DNA of 64,000 nt, from assembly GCF_007992495.1 (NCBI RefSeq), contig NZ_BKAJ01000066.1, positions 1 through 64,000 of the forward strand. Direction: 5' to 3'. The notes below the pieces were generated by a model. That model made no database searches and had not been told where the DNA came from. It saw only the letters and a program-made list of their open reading frames with translations. Position numbers and translations under genes: made by a program. This DNA comes from Reyranella soli (lineage in GTDB: Bacteria; Pseudomonadota; Alphaproteobacteria; Reyranellales; Reyranellaceae). Positions 30,014-39,839 of this stretch are shown in pieces (position 1 is the first letter of the stretch; every line of letters begins with the position of its first letter).

Positions 30014-30200
30014 CGCATCGACGGTCCTCCTTAGCCGGAGGCGAACAGGGAATGCCGTACCGCCCCCTGAGGGCTAATCGGCAGCTGTACCCGCAGCTGT
30101 AAGCGGCGAGCGAACGCCCATACGTCACTGGACCTCACGGTCTGGGAAGACGGGCAGGAGCAGAGACCCGTAAGCCAGAAGACCTGCCGGCGATAGCGTC
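30014..30200 (+). ncRNA. cobalamin riboswitch, copy 2 (upstream of the acyl-AMP ligase)
   Basis: All aptamer blocks are present: GCGAACAGGGAA, GGCAGCTGTACCCGCAGCTG, GTCACTGGA, CTGGGAAGACGGGCAGGAGC and the B12 box AGCCAGAAGACCTGCC (30173-30188). The first 38 nt are identical to copy 1, and similarity continues past the aptamer through the leader to the first codons of the following gene. In the spacer the arm matching GGACGGTC is retained but its partner over the Shine-Dalgarno is degraded. Confidence 0.93.
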
Positions 30201-30285
30201 GCTCTTCCGATGGACGGGATGATCCAACGGGACGGTCAACCGAGCGGTGACGCGCACAGTGCGGAACCGTTTGGGAGATCGTCAG

Positions 30286-32079
30286 ATGACGTCGATCCGT
30301 GCACGCTCGCGTGCGCTCTATTCAAAGCCAAAGTCTGTCGACGACGAATCGAGCAGGCTGCAACGTTACATCTCGGCCCTGCAGGTGAATCCGGGTCGCG
30401 GGTCGGCCGACCTGATGCCGACGCCGACGCGCAATTCCGGGCTGCCGTTCCGCCGCGGCGGCTTCCGCAGCCTGTGCGAGGCCCTCGACTATGCCGCCCA
30501 CGGCGAGACCGGGCTCAACTTCTTCGACGCGCGCGGTCGGATGATCGGGCGCTTGCCCTATGCCGACCTGCGCACCAGAGCCCAGCGCTTTGCGCGCTGC
30601 CTGATCGGCGCGGGCATCGCCCGCGGTGAGCGGCTGGTCATCGTTGCCGACACCTGGCCCGGCTTCTGCGTCGCCTTCTTCGGCGCGCAGTATGCCGGCG
30701 TGCTGCCCGTGCCGGTCGCGGTGCCCGTCGGCCTCGGCGCCAAGCAAAGCTACATCCGCCAGCTTCGGCGACAGATCCTCGCCGCCGGCGCGATCGCCGT
30801 CGTGGCGCCCGACGATCTGGCCGAGTTCGCGGTAACCGCAGCCGAAGGGACATGGGCGCGCTTCGCCGGGCCGATGTCGCTCTTCGAGGCGATGCCGGAA
30901 GCGGCGGGCGAGCTGCGCCCGTTCGGCGCCGGCGATCGCTGCTATATCCAATATTCGTCCGGCAGCACGCGCGAGCCGCTGGGAGTCGATATCCGCCAGG
31001 ACCAGCTCATGGCGAACATCGACGGTTCGATCGCGCGCCAGCAGCTCGACGCCGACGACAGCGGCGTGAGCTGGCTGCCGCTCTATCACGACATGGGATT
31101 GATCGGCTTCGTGCTGGCGCCGATGTGCGCCCAGCGCAGCGTCGATCTTTTGGCGCCGCGCGACTTCGCGCGCCGGCCGATGCAGTGGCTGTCGTTGATC
31201 TCGCGCCGTCGCGCCACCGTGACCTACAGCCCGACCTTTGGCTACGACCTCGTCGCACGGCGCGCCCGCCAGCAGCTGCCGGAGGGCATCGACCTGTCCT
31301 GCCTGAAGCTCGCCGGCATCGGCGCTGACATGATCCAGCCCGCCGTGCTGCGCCGATTCGCCGACGCCTTCGCCATCTGCGGTTTCGACAGCCGTGCGTT
31401 CATGCCGAGTTACGGCATGGCCGAGGTCTGCGTCGGGTTGAGTTTCGGCCGCCGCTTCAGCGGTTTTCGCACCGACCTGCGCGACGGCCGCGAGTTCGTG
31501 TCCTGCGGCCAGGCGATGGACGGCCATCGCCTGCAGATCCGCGGCGACAGCGGCTTTGCCCTGGGCGAGGGGAGCATCGGGCGGATCTTCGCTGAGGGCC
31601 CGAGCGTCATGCCGGGCTACTTCCTGAAGACCGAGGAGACCGCGCAGGTCCTCAAGGACGGATGGCTCGACACCGGCGATCTCGGCTACTGGCGCGACGG
31701 CGAGCTGGTGGTGACCGGCCGCGCCAAGGACCTCATCATCGTCAACGGCCGGAACATCTGGGCGCAGGACATCGAATGGGCGGTGGAGGGGCTGCCGCGC
31801 CTGCGACGCGGCGATGCCTGCGCCTTCTCGGTGAGCGCCGAGGAGCGCGAGGAGGTTGTCGTGCTGGTGCAGGGCGAGCCCCCCGACGCTGCCGACCAGG
31901 ACGAACTGGTCGCGCGCGTGCATCAGGTCGTGCGCGAATCGGCAGCAGTCGATTGCCGGGTGGTGCTGATCGCGCGACGGCCGGGATTGCCCCTGACCTC
32001 GTCGGGAAAGCTCAGTCGCGTCCGGGCACGGGCGAACTATCTCGCAGGTCTTGGGGCGGGACTGGCCGACGGCCAGTGA
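30286..32079 (+). CDS. fatty acyl-AMP ligase (FAAL-like adenylating enzyme)
   Basis: 597 residues of the ANL superfamily, FAAL subgroup. Seen motifs are the P-loop YIQYSSGSTREPLGV, LPLYHDMGLIGF, SYGMAEVCVGL, DGWLDTGDLGYW, GRAKDLIIVNGRNIWAQDIE and the C-terminal catalytic-lysine region LTSSGKLSR. FAALs activate fatty acids to acyl-adenylates, usually for transfer to an acyl carrier protein rather than CoA. No carrier protein or polyketide synthase gene is nearby. The ATG at 30286 has a GGAGA Shine-Dalgarno but adds about 55 residues before the usual FAAL start, partly derived from a btuB-like leader; the ATG at 30415 is the alternative. A cobalamin riboswitch lies directly upstream. Confidence 0.85.
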   Translation: MTSIRARSRALYSKPKSVDDESSRLQRYISALQVNPGRGSADLMPTPTRNSGLPFRRGGFRSLCEALDYAAHGETGLNFFDARGRMIGRLPYADLRTRAQRFARCLIGAGIARGERLVIVADTWPGFCVAFFGAQYAGVLPVPVAVPVGLGAKQSYIRQLRRQILAAGAIAVVAPDDLAEFAVTAAEGTWARFAGPMSLFEAMPEAAGELRPFGAGDRCYIQYSSGSTREPLGVDIRQDQLMANIDGSIARQQLDADDSGVSWLPLYHDMGLIGFVLAPMCAQRSVDLLAPRDFARRPMQWLSLISRRRATVTYSPTFGYDLVARRARQQLPEGIDLSCLKLAGIGADMIQPAVLRRFADAFAICGFDSRAFMPSYGMAEVCVGLSFGRRFSGFRTDLRDGREFVSCGQAMDGHRLQIRGDSGFALGEGSIGRIFAEGPSVMPGYFLKTEETAQVLKDGWLDTGDLGYWRDGELVVTGRAKDLIIVNGRNIWAQDIEWAVEGLPRLRRGDACAFSVSAEEREEVVVLVQGEPPDAADQDELVARVHQVVRESAAVDCRVVLIARRPGLPLTSSGKLSRVRARANYLAGLGAGLADGQ

Positions 32080-32161
32080 CCGGCGCGGCCGGTGGATTAT
32101 ACTACCGGCCGACCCTATATCCCGGACACACCGCCCCGCGCAGTGTCCCCAGGAGACCGCC

Positions 32162-32458
32162 ATGGACGACAAGACCCGCACCGAACTCGAAGCCGCCGCC
32201 TTTCGGCGCCTGGTCGCGCATCTGCAGGAGCGCACCGACGTGCAGAATATCGACCTGATGAACCTGGCCGGCTTCTGCCGCAACTGCCTGTCGCGCTGGT
32301 ATCGCGAGGAGGCGGGCAAGCAGGGCATCGAGATCGCCGATCCCAAGGCGCGCGAGATCGTCTACGGCATGCCGTACGACGAGTGGAAGGCCAAGCACCA
32401 GAAGGAAGCCTCGGGCGACCAGAAGAAGGCCTTCGACAAGGCGCACAAGCACGGGTGA
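32162..32458 (+). CDS. DUF1244 family protein
   Basis: 98 residues matching DUF1244 (SMc04008-like), a small cytoplasmic family. The central LMNLAGFCRNCLSRWY motif with two cysteines (about 37-52) and the YGMPYDEWKAKHQ segment are characteristic. Function unknown. It has an AGGAGA Shine-Dalgarno 5 nt before the ATG and follows the ligase gene by 82 bp. The C-terminus is lysine-rich. Confidence 0.88.
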   Translation: MDDKTRTELEAAAFRRLVAHLQERTDVQNIDLMNLAGFCRNCLSRWYREEAGKQGIEIADPKAREIVYGMPYDEWKAKHQKEASGDQKKAFDKAHKHG

Positions 32459-32485
32459 TTTCTGCTTCGTGAGACCGTCCTCTCA

Positions 32486-32630
32486 TCTCCTCCCCCGTCA
32501 TACGGGGGAGGGTAGGGAGGGGGATGGCCGCACGCATGGTGCTTGAGAATATCAGATCTGAAACTTGAGTCGCTTCGACTGGGGCTCGCCCCCTCCCGTA
32601 CCCTCCCCCGATGACGGGGGAGGGATCTGA
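32486..32630. repeat. dispersed palindrome family R3, copy b
   Basis: A complete copy of about 145 bp: CTCCTCCCCCGTCATACGGG on the left running into GGAGGGTAGGGAGGGGGA, a middle AATATCAGATCTGAAACTTG, and a right arm CCCCCTCCCGTACCCTCCCC followed by GATGACGGGGGAGG. The ends are themselves small hairpins. It fills the space between the DUF1244 gene and gapR. Confidence 0.8.
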
Positions 32631-32732
32631 AGCATCTCCCCCGTTATCCCCATCATTCATCGCTGAAGTGTCATTGAGCCCGGAGGCCTTGCGCTCCTAT
32701 GGTCCGGCCGACGTGATCAAGGAGTGTTGGAC

Positions 32733-33005
32733 ATGCCCGATGGCAGCGCCGTTTCGAAGAAGACCAAGGCCGGGCCGATCTCGGCTGATCGCCTGAAGAG
32801 CTTCGTCGAGCGCATCGAGAAGCTCGAGGAGGAGCGCAAGGCGATCGGCAGCGACATCAAGGACGTCTACAGTGAGGCCAAGGGCGTGGGCTACGACGTC
32901 AAGACCATGCGGAAGATCGTTTCGCTGCGCTCGATGGACGCTGCCGATCGCGCCGAGCAGGAGACGCTGCTCGACACTTATAAGCACGCGCTGGGCATGG
33001 TCTGA
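32733..33005 (+). CDS. gapR: GapR-like nucleoid protein (DUF2312)
   Basis: 90 residues matching DUF2312. The conserved body LKSFVERIEKLEEERKAIGS, IKDVYSEAKGVGYDVKTMRK and the C-terminal YKHALGM are all present. In Caulobacter GapR encircles overtwisted DNA and supports replication; the role here is by family. Predicted coiled coil from about residue 20 to 60. The Shine-Dalgarno AAGGAG lies 8 nt before the ATG. Confidence 0.9.
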   Translation: MPDGSAVSKKTKAGPISADRLKSFVERIEKLEEERKAIGSDIKDVYSEAKGVGYDVKTMRKIVSLRSMDAADRAEQETLLDTYKHALGMV

Positions 33006-33006
33006 G

Positions 33007-33063
33007 CCTCCTACGCTCCTGCGGAGCTACGGAGGCTGAGCCCTCCGTGGCTCCAGTAGGAGG
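33007..33063. repeat. nested palindrome R5 after gapR
   Basis: CCTCCTAC (33007-33014) pairs with GTAGGAGG at the far end, enclosing GGAGCTACGGAGG and its 12-of-13 complement CCTCCGTGGCTCC. It begins one base after the gapR stop codon and probably ends or protects the gapR transcript. No T-tract follows. Only one copy was noticed in this window. Confidence 0.6.
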
Positions 33064-33153
33064 GACGAAGACTTGATTCCCTCTGCACGGTGCATGCTCT
33101 AGGCTGCCGCCCGGCCAACGCTCCAATCAAGTGAGCGGGCCAGGAGGGACGCC

Positions 33154-34305
33154 ATGCGGAACACGACAATCGCGAGCGTTTGCGTTGGCTTGAGTCTGGT
33201 TGCTGCGCCGGCCTGGGCGCAGATCGCCGTCTCGTCGAACGACCACAAGGTCCAGCAGGTGAACGGCGTCACCAGCAACGCCGACAATCCGACACCGGAT
33301 TCGATCACCATCCTCGACCTCGGCCAGTCGCCGGTGAAGGTTTTAGGCACCGTCAATAACGTGCCGGGCAGTGTCGTCGGTCCGCCGACCTCGGTCGCCA
33401 TTACGCCCGACGAATCGGTGGCGCTTGTCGCAGCCTCCACGCAGATCGATCCGGCCGACAAGACCAAGACCAAGCCCGACACCAAGGTCAGCGTCGTCGA
33501 CCTCAAGGGCCAGAAGGTCCTGGACACCATCAACACCGGCCCCGGCGCGGCGGGCATCTCGCTGACCAAGGACGGCAAGCGCGCCTACGTCGCCAACCGC
33601 ATGGCGGGCTCGGTCTCGATCCTGGCGCTCGACGGCAACAAGGTGAGCCTGGTCAAGACCATCGACCTGGTGCCGGCGGCCGCCTTGCTGAGCCACGTCG
33701 CCGTCTCGCCCGACGGCGCCACGGGCGTGGCGACGCGCAACGGCGACGGCAAGGTTGCCGTCGTCAAGCTCGGCCCCGATTCGATCAGTGAGAAGGCCAC
33801 GCTCGACGTGGCGCCGCGGCCCTATGCGGTGTCGATCACGCCCGACGGCAAGTACGCCGTGGTGGCGAGTCTCGGCGATCCCAAGGCCAACGGCATGTAC
33901 ACCGTGATCGACATCTCGAGTGATCAGCCCAAGATCGTCGGCACCGTCGACATCGGCCACGAGAGCCTCGAAGGCTCGATGATGTCAGGCGACGGCAAGT
34001 GGGTGGCGGGCATAGCGCATGGCGGCTCGACCCGGCCCAAGGATGCGCCGCAGTTCAAGCCCAACGGCATGCTCGTGCTCTACAGGCTCGACGACGGCAA
34101 GCTCACCAAGACCAGCGAGGCGCCGATCGGGGCGTGGTCGCAGGGCGTGTCCTTCTCCAAGGACGGCAAGACCGTCGCGGCGCAGAACATGATCCAGAAG
34201 AACATCCAGGTGTTCAAGAACGACGACGGCAAGCTCACCGACACCGGTCAGAAGATCGAGGTCGGCGGCGGCGCCGCCGCCATCCGCTCGTCGACAGATC
34301 GATAA
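33154..34305 (+). CDS. secreted seven-bladed beta-propeller protein
   Basis: 383 residues with a signal peptide (cleavage after APAWA near residue 22) and repeated SITPDGKYA/VAVSPDG/SLTKDGKRAYVAN blades typical of YVTN/lactonase-like propellers. Probably periplasmic. Substrate or partner unknown. The following Bug-type binding protein gene starts only 10 bp later, so the two are likely co-transcribed. Confidence 0.8.
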   Translation: MRNTTIASVCVGLSLVAAPAWAQIAVSSNDHKVQQVNGVTSNADNPTPDSITILDLGQSPVKVLGTVNNVPGSVVGPPTSVAITPDESVALVAASTQIDPADKTKTKPDTKVSVVDLKGQKVLDTINTGPGAAGISLTKDGKRAYVANRMAGSVSILALDGNKVSLVKTIDLVPAAALLSHVAVSPDGATGVATRNGDGKVAVVKLGPDSISEKATLDVAPRPYAVSITPDGKYAVVASLGDPKANGMYTVIDISSDQPKIVGTVDIGHESLEGSMMSGDGKWVAGIAHGGSTRPKDAPQFKPNGMLVLYRLDDGKLTKTSEAPIGAWSQGVSFSKDGKTVAAQNMIQKNIQVFKNDDGKLTDTGQKIEVGGGAAAIRSSTDR

Positions 34306-34315
34306 GGACCAATTG

Positions 34316-35278
34316 ATGAAACGGCGTACGCTTATCCTCGGCTCGCTCGTCGCGTTATCGGCGGGCGGGGCGGGGGCCCAACAGACTTTCCCCTCGCAGC
34401 CGGTCAAGGTCGTGGTGCCCTTTCCGCCGGGCGGCGGCACCGACGCGCTGGCGCGCGCCATCCAGGAGCCGATGCAGAAGGTGCTGGGCCAGACCGTCAT
34501 CGTCGATAACAAGGGCGGGGCGGGTGGCGCGCTGGCGCACGAGTACGTGGCCAAGCAGCCGCCCGACGGGCACACGGTGCTGGTCAGCTCCAACAACCAG
34601 ATGCTCTACCCTTTTCTGGTCGCCAAGCTCACCTTCGATCCGGCCGCCTTCGTGCCGGTGGGCTTCATCGCCAAGCAGGAATCGGTGTTCGTCGGCAGCG
34701 CCGATGCGCCGTGGGCCGACCTGGCGGCGATCACCGAGGCGGCGCGCAAGGCGCCGGGCGAGGTGCAGTACGGCACCGCCGGCGTCAGCACGCCGATGCA
34801 TCTGTCGACCGAGCGCTACGCGCTCCTCAACAAGATCAAGCTGACGCACGTGCCGTTTCGCGGCACCGGCCCGTTGGTCACCGACCTTCTGGGCGGTCAT
34901 ATCAAGCTCGGCATGTCGAGCCTCACCAGCGTGCTGCCGCATATCCAGGCGGGCAAGCTCAAGGCCTACGGCATGGCGGCACCCGAGCGCGCCGCGCTGG
35001 CGCCCGACATCAAGACCTTCAAGGAGCAGGGTTTCGGCGACGTCGACGGCACCATCGTCTACACGATGATCGCGCCGCCCGGCACGCCGGCCGCGGCCAT
35101 CGCCAAGCTGAACGAAGCGCTGAATGCCGGCGTGTCGACGCCCGAGATGACGGCGGAACTGCGCAAGCGCGGCTTCGTCGCCATGGGCGGTACGCCCAAG
35201 GAACTCGCCGACTGGACAGCGGTGCAGGCGGGCATCTGGGGACCGGTGCTGCAGGCAGCGGGGATCAAGCCAGAGTAG
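34316..35278 (+). CDS. Bug-family tripartite tricarboxylate transporter receptor protein
   Basis: 320 residues with a signal peptide (cleavage after GAGAQ near residue 21), then FPSQPVKVVVPFPPGGGTDALAR (family hallmark) and GAGGALAHEYVAKQPPDGHT. TctC/Bug proteins bind carboxylates in the periplasm. No TctA or TctB genes are in the window, so it is an orphan receptor as is common in this lineage. ATG at 34316 preferred over the TTG just before it because of the AAGGA spacing. Confidence 0.9.
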   Translation: MKRRTLILGSLVALSAGGAGAQQTFPSQPVKVVVPFPPGGGTDALARAIQEPMQKVLGQTVIVDNKGGAGGALAHEYVAKQPPDGHTVLVSSNNQMLYPFLVAKLTFDPAAFVPVGFIAKQESVFVGSADAPWADLAAITEAARKAPGEVQYGTAGVSTPMHLSTERYALLNKIKLTHVPFRGTGPLVTDLLGGHIKLGMSSLTSVLPHIQAGKLKAYGMAAPERAALAPDIKTFKEQGFGDVDGTIVYTMIAPPGTPAAAIAKLNEALNAGVSTPEMTAELRKRGFVAMGGTPKELADWTAVQAGIWGPVLQAAGIKPE

Positions 35279-35292
35279 GTTGACGGGCGGGC

Positions 35293-35330
35293 TGTCAGGG
35301 TATACCTGACTGTCAGGATGGTCCTGACAG
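35293..35330. promoter_or_regulatory. tandem dyad operator upstream of the zinc-finger/HTH gene
   Basis: Two adjacent inverted repeats of the form TGTCAGG-N5-CCTGACA: 35293-35311 (last base differs) and 35311-35329 (perfect, extended to CTGTCAGGA/TCCTGACAG). Centres are 18 bp apart, about two helical turns. They end just before the GGAGGGAG Shine-Dalgarno of the gene at 35344, whose product has a helix-turn-helix, so autoregulation is plausible. Confidence 0.55.
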
Positions 35331-35343
35331 GAGGGAGATCGCC

Positions 35344-35697
35344 ATGACGGCGACGTTGTCGAAGACCCTCTATTGCTCGTTCTGCATGAAGTCCCAGCAC
35401 GAGGTGGCGAAGCTGGTCGCGGGCCCGGCGCAGATCTTCATCTGCGACGAGTGCGTGGATCTATGTAATCAGTGGATCGCCGACCGTCCGCCGAAGCCGT
35501 CGAAATTCCCGCCGCCCGAGGAAGTTGCGACCGAACGCCTGCTGGAACATCTGCGGGCAATCGAGGAGACGGTGAGGGCCAAGGGGGATCAGCTCCAACG
35601 CACGGTCGACTTGCTGCGATCACGCGAGGTGAGCTGGGCGCAGATCGGTACGGCATTGGGCGTCTCGCGCCAATCCGCGTGGGAGCGCTTCACCTGA
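35344..35697 (+). CDS. ClpX-type C4 zinc finger plus helix-turn-helix protein
   Basis: 117 residues. The N-terminus carries a ClpX-like four-cysteine zinc finger ([12 protein letters not shown] with CxxC near 11-14; [10 protein letters not shown] with CxxC near 35-38). The C-terminus is a helix-turn-helix-like segment [20 protein letters not shown]. No AAA ATPase domain is present. It could be a DNA-binding regulator or an adaptor that borrows the ClpX recognition domain. A tandem operator-like dyad lies directly upstream. Confidence 0.8.
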   Translation: MTATLSKTLYCSFCMKSQHEVAKLVAGPAQIFICDECVDLCNQWIADRPPKPSKFPPPEEVATERLLEHLRAIEETVRAKGDQLQRTVDLLRSREVSWAQIGTALGVSRQSAWERFT

Positions 35698-35718
35698 GAC
35701 TCATGCTCTTCCGGACCA

Positions 35719-36393
35719 CTAAAACCAGATGTTCATCGGCAGGCCGCGGCTGTCGCGAGACTTGGCGGGTCCGAGGCGTGTCGCCTTTTTCTGAGTGATC
35801 AACAGCGCGGTGCGGCAGACGGCGATGGCGTCGAGGATGTCGTCGCGGGCGGCGCCGGAGAGGCGGTCTACGGGGCAGGGGAAGCCGTGCTTCGCTAAAA
35901 GCTTGCAGCGCTCGGCATAGCCGTCGGGTTGGCGCTTCTTGCTCAGCACCGGCTTGCCGCCATTCATGCGCGCGAAGGCGAGCTCGGGATGGGCCTCGTA
36001 GACGATGCGCTTCAGTTTCGGACGCGAGCACAGAAGCTCGTCGACCTCGCGCATTTTGGGGAACAGATGAAAGGTCTGCTGGTTGATGCCGACGCCCAGC
36101 GTCTTGCTGAGCGCATTGGCCTCGGCGTGGGTGGTGCAGGCGAGCGCCGGCCGGCACGGTGTCGGGAAGACCGAGCTTGCCTTGCCCGGCATCAGCCTGC
36201 GCGCCTCGACCTCGCAGATGCGTGGTGGGCGCGGCACGTCGACGAAGCCGATCGGCATGTCGACCGCCAAAATGGAAAGACCCTCGCAGGCTTCTGCGAG
36301 GGTCTTCACGACTCTTACATCCAACGTGCCGTTGGCGTCGCGCCGGCAGACGACCCAGCCGGTACGACAACCATCAGCGCCACCAACTACCAT
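35719..36393 (-). CDS. DUF429 family protein, predicted RNase H-fold nuclease
   Basis: 224 residues matching DUF429. The N-terminal GADGCRTGWVV, the AVDMPIGF acidic motif (Asp near residue 44) and the C-terminal RDDILDAIAVCRTA aspartates are typical; the family is predicted to be a nuclease but has no firm biochemical role. It is convergent with the zinc-finger gene and followed upstream by a small membrane protein gene. Confidence 0.82.
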   Translation of the reverse strand: MVVGGADGCRTGWVVCRRDANGTLDVRVVKTLAEACEGLSILAVDMPIGFVDVPRPPRICEVEARRLMPGKASSVFPTPCRPALACTTHAEANALSKTLGVGINQQTFHLFPKMREVDELLCSRPKLKRIVYEAHPELAFARMNGGKPVLSKKRQPDGYAERCKLLAKHGFPCPVDRLSGAARDDILDAIAVCRTALLITQKKATRLGPAKSRDSRGLPMNIWF

Positions 36394-36402
36394 TGGGTTT
36401 GG

Positions 36403-36618
36403 TTAACGGTTGCTTCGCTGACTGTCTTGCAGTCTTCTCCACCTGATGAGGTAGCCGAAGCCTGGGGCAATGAGCATCCCGCCGACAATCCATTGAAACA
36501 GGCTAAGCGGGCGCACGTCAGGATCGGCGCCTGTGAGGAAGAGAAAGACGAAGAAGGCCAGGACGCCGCCTGCGATCATTGCCAGCGCGACGACCAGACC
36601 TTTCCGAGAATTTGGCAT
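36403..36618 (-). CDS. two-helix small membrane protein
   Basis: 71 residues with membrane segments near 9-29 (LVVALAMIAGGVLAFFVFLF) and 42-58 (FQWIVGGMLIAPGFGYLI), and a basic C-terminus. GAGG precedes the ATG. It lies 9 bp from the DUF429 gene and may share its transcript. Function unknown. Confidence 0.6.
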   Translation of the reverse strand: MPNSRKGLVVALAMIAGGVLAFFVFLFLTGADPDVRPLSLFQWIVGGMLIAPGFGYLIRWRRLQDSQRSNR

Positions 36619-36714
36619 GAACCTCTAACCCTCAAGAAATCGGCGACCGGACGCGGTCGCCTGCGTGACCCGATCACAACGCGTTGAAGGGCCCAGGGTT
36701 GAGGACCGACCAAG

Positions 36715-36736
36715 CCGCCCCGGTTGCCCGGGGCGG
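36715..36736. terminator. GC-rich hairpin after isocitrate dehydrogenase
   Basis: Perfect stem CCGCCCCGG / CCGGGGCGG with a TTGC loop, 17 bp beyond the icd stop codon. There is no T-tract on either side, so it may act as a weak terminator or 3' protective structure. Confidence 0.5.
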
Positions 36737-36753
36737 TTCCACCCGACGCCGCG

Positions 36754-39027
<2,274 letters not shown>

Positions 39028-39109
39028 TTATGGCCCGTCTTGTTGCATCGCCGCGAGGCAAAGGCAATGCGTCCAGGAGGCGTGGACTCCAGCGTCGTCG
39101 GCGCGCTGT

Positions 39110-39700
39110 TCAGACGCGGTCTAGCCGGATTTCGAAGCCGACCGAACGCGGCATTGCTGCGATTGCAGGCAGGACCTCTTTGAGGTCGCTCACGAAAGCG
39201 ACATGGTCGAGATGTGTCCGTTCGGCGAAACCGCCTTCGACGACACCGCGCAGAAGGGCTGCGAGAGGCTGCCAGTAACCGCCCTGGTCGACGATCACGA
39301 TCGGCTTGGAATGGAGGCCGAGCGTCCGCCAGGACAGGACCTCGAACAGCTCCTCCAGGGTGCCGATTCCGCCCGGCAGGACGACAAAGGCGTCCGAGCG
39401 CTCGAACATCTGCAGCTTGCGCTCGTGCATGGTCTCGACGACTACCGTCTCGGTCAGGGCCGGATGGCCTGCCTCGCGCTGCAGCAGGAAGCGGGGGATG
39501 ACGCCGACCACCCGGCCGCCCCCCTTGAGGGCGGCATTGGCCACTAGCCCCATCAGGCCGACCCCGCCGCCGCCATAAACCAGGGCTATGCCTTCGCGCG
39601 CCAAAAGCTCGCCCAGATGCTGGGCGACCTCCCGGGCGGAAGGGTCGGTGCCGAAGCGGGCGCCACAGAAGACGCAGAGGGAGGAGGGGGCAGGTTTCAC
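39110..39700 (-). CDS. LOG family protein, cytokinin-type nucleoside monophosphate phosphoribohydrolase
   Basis: 196 residues with YGGGGVGLMG (about 42-51), ETMHERKLQMFERSDAFVVLPGG and the catalytic PGGIGTLEEL (about 108-117) motif. LOG enzymes release free base from N6-modified or ordinary nucleoside 5'-monophosphates. The apparent start is GTG at 39700; no strong Shine-Dalgarno is visible. It is divergent from the LysM gene. Confidence 0.88.
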   Translation of the reverse strand: MKPAPSSLCVFCGARFGTDPSAREVAQHLGELLAREGIALVYGGGGVGLMGLVANAALKGGGRVVGVIPRFLLQREAGHPALTETVVVETMHERKLQMFERSDAFVVLPGGIGTLEELFEVLSWRTLGLHSKPIVIVDQGGYWQPLAALLRGVVEGGFAERTHLDHVAFVSDLKEVLPAIAAMPRSVGFEIRLDRV

Positions 39701-39839
39701 TTTATCTACACGGACCGGGAACAGACGGTTCTATTTACAGACGATCCGACGTCTTTCCGGACCGAGCCAACATGGTATCATTTCGCAGAGGAAGGTTGCG
39801 ACGCCAATGGGGGCGGGTAGTCGCACCGTCGGGAGGGTG

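Noticed and set aside
30322..32346. 674-codon open frame on the minus strand
   Set aside because: Antisense to the acyl-AMP ligase, whose motifs are intact; no family features in the opposite frame.
36679..36700. TCAAC-N16-CGTT on the minus strand, considered as another EcfG promoter
   Set aside because: The -35 block differs from both variants seen elsewhere (GGAAC, GCAAC) and the site lies in the terminator region of icd.
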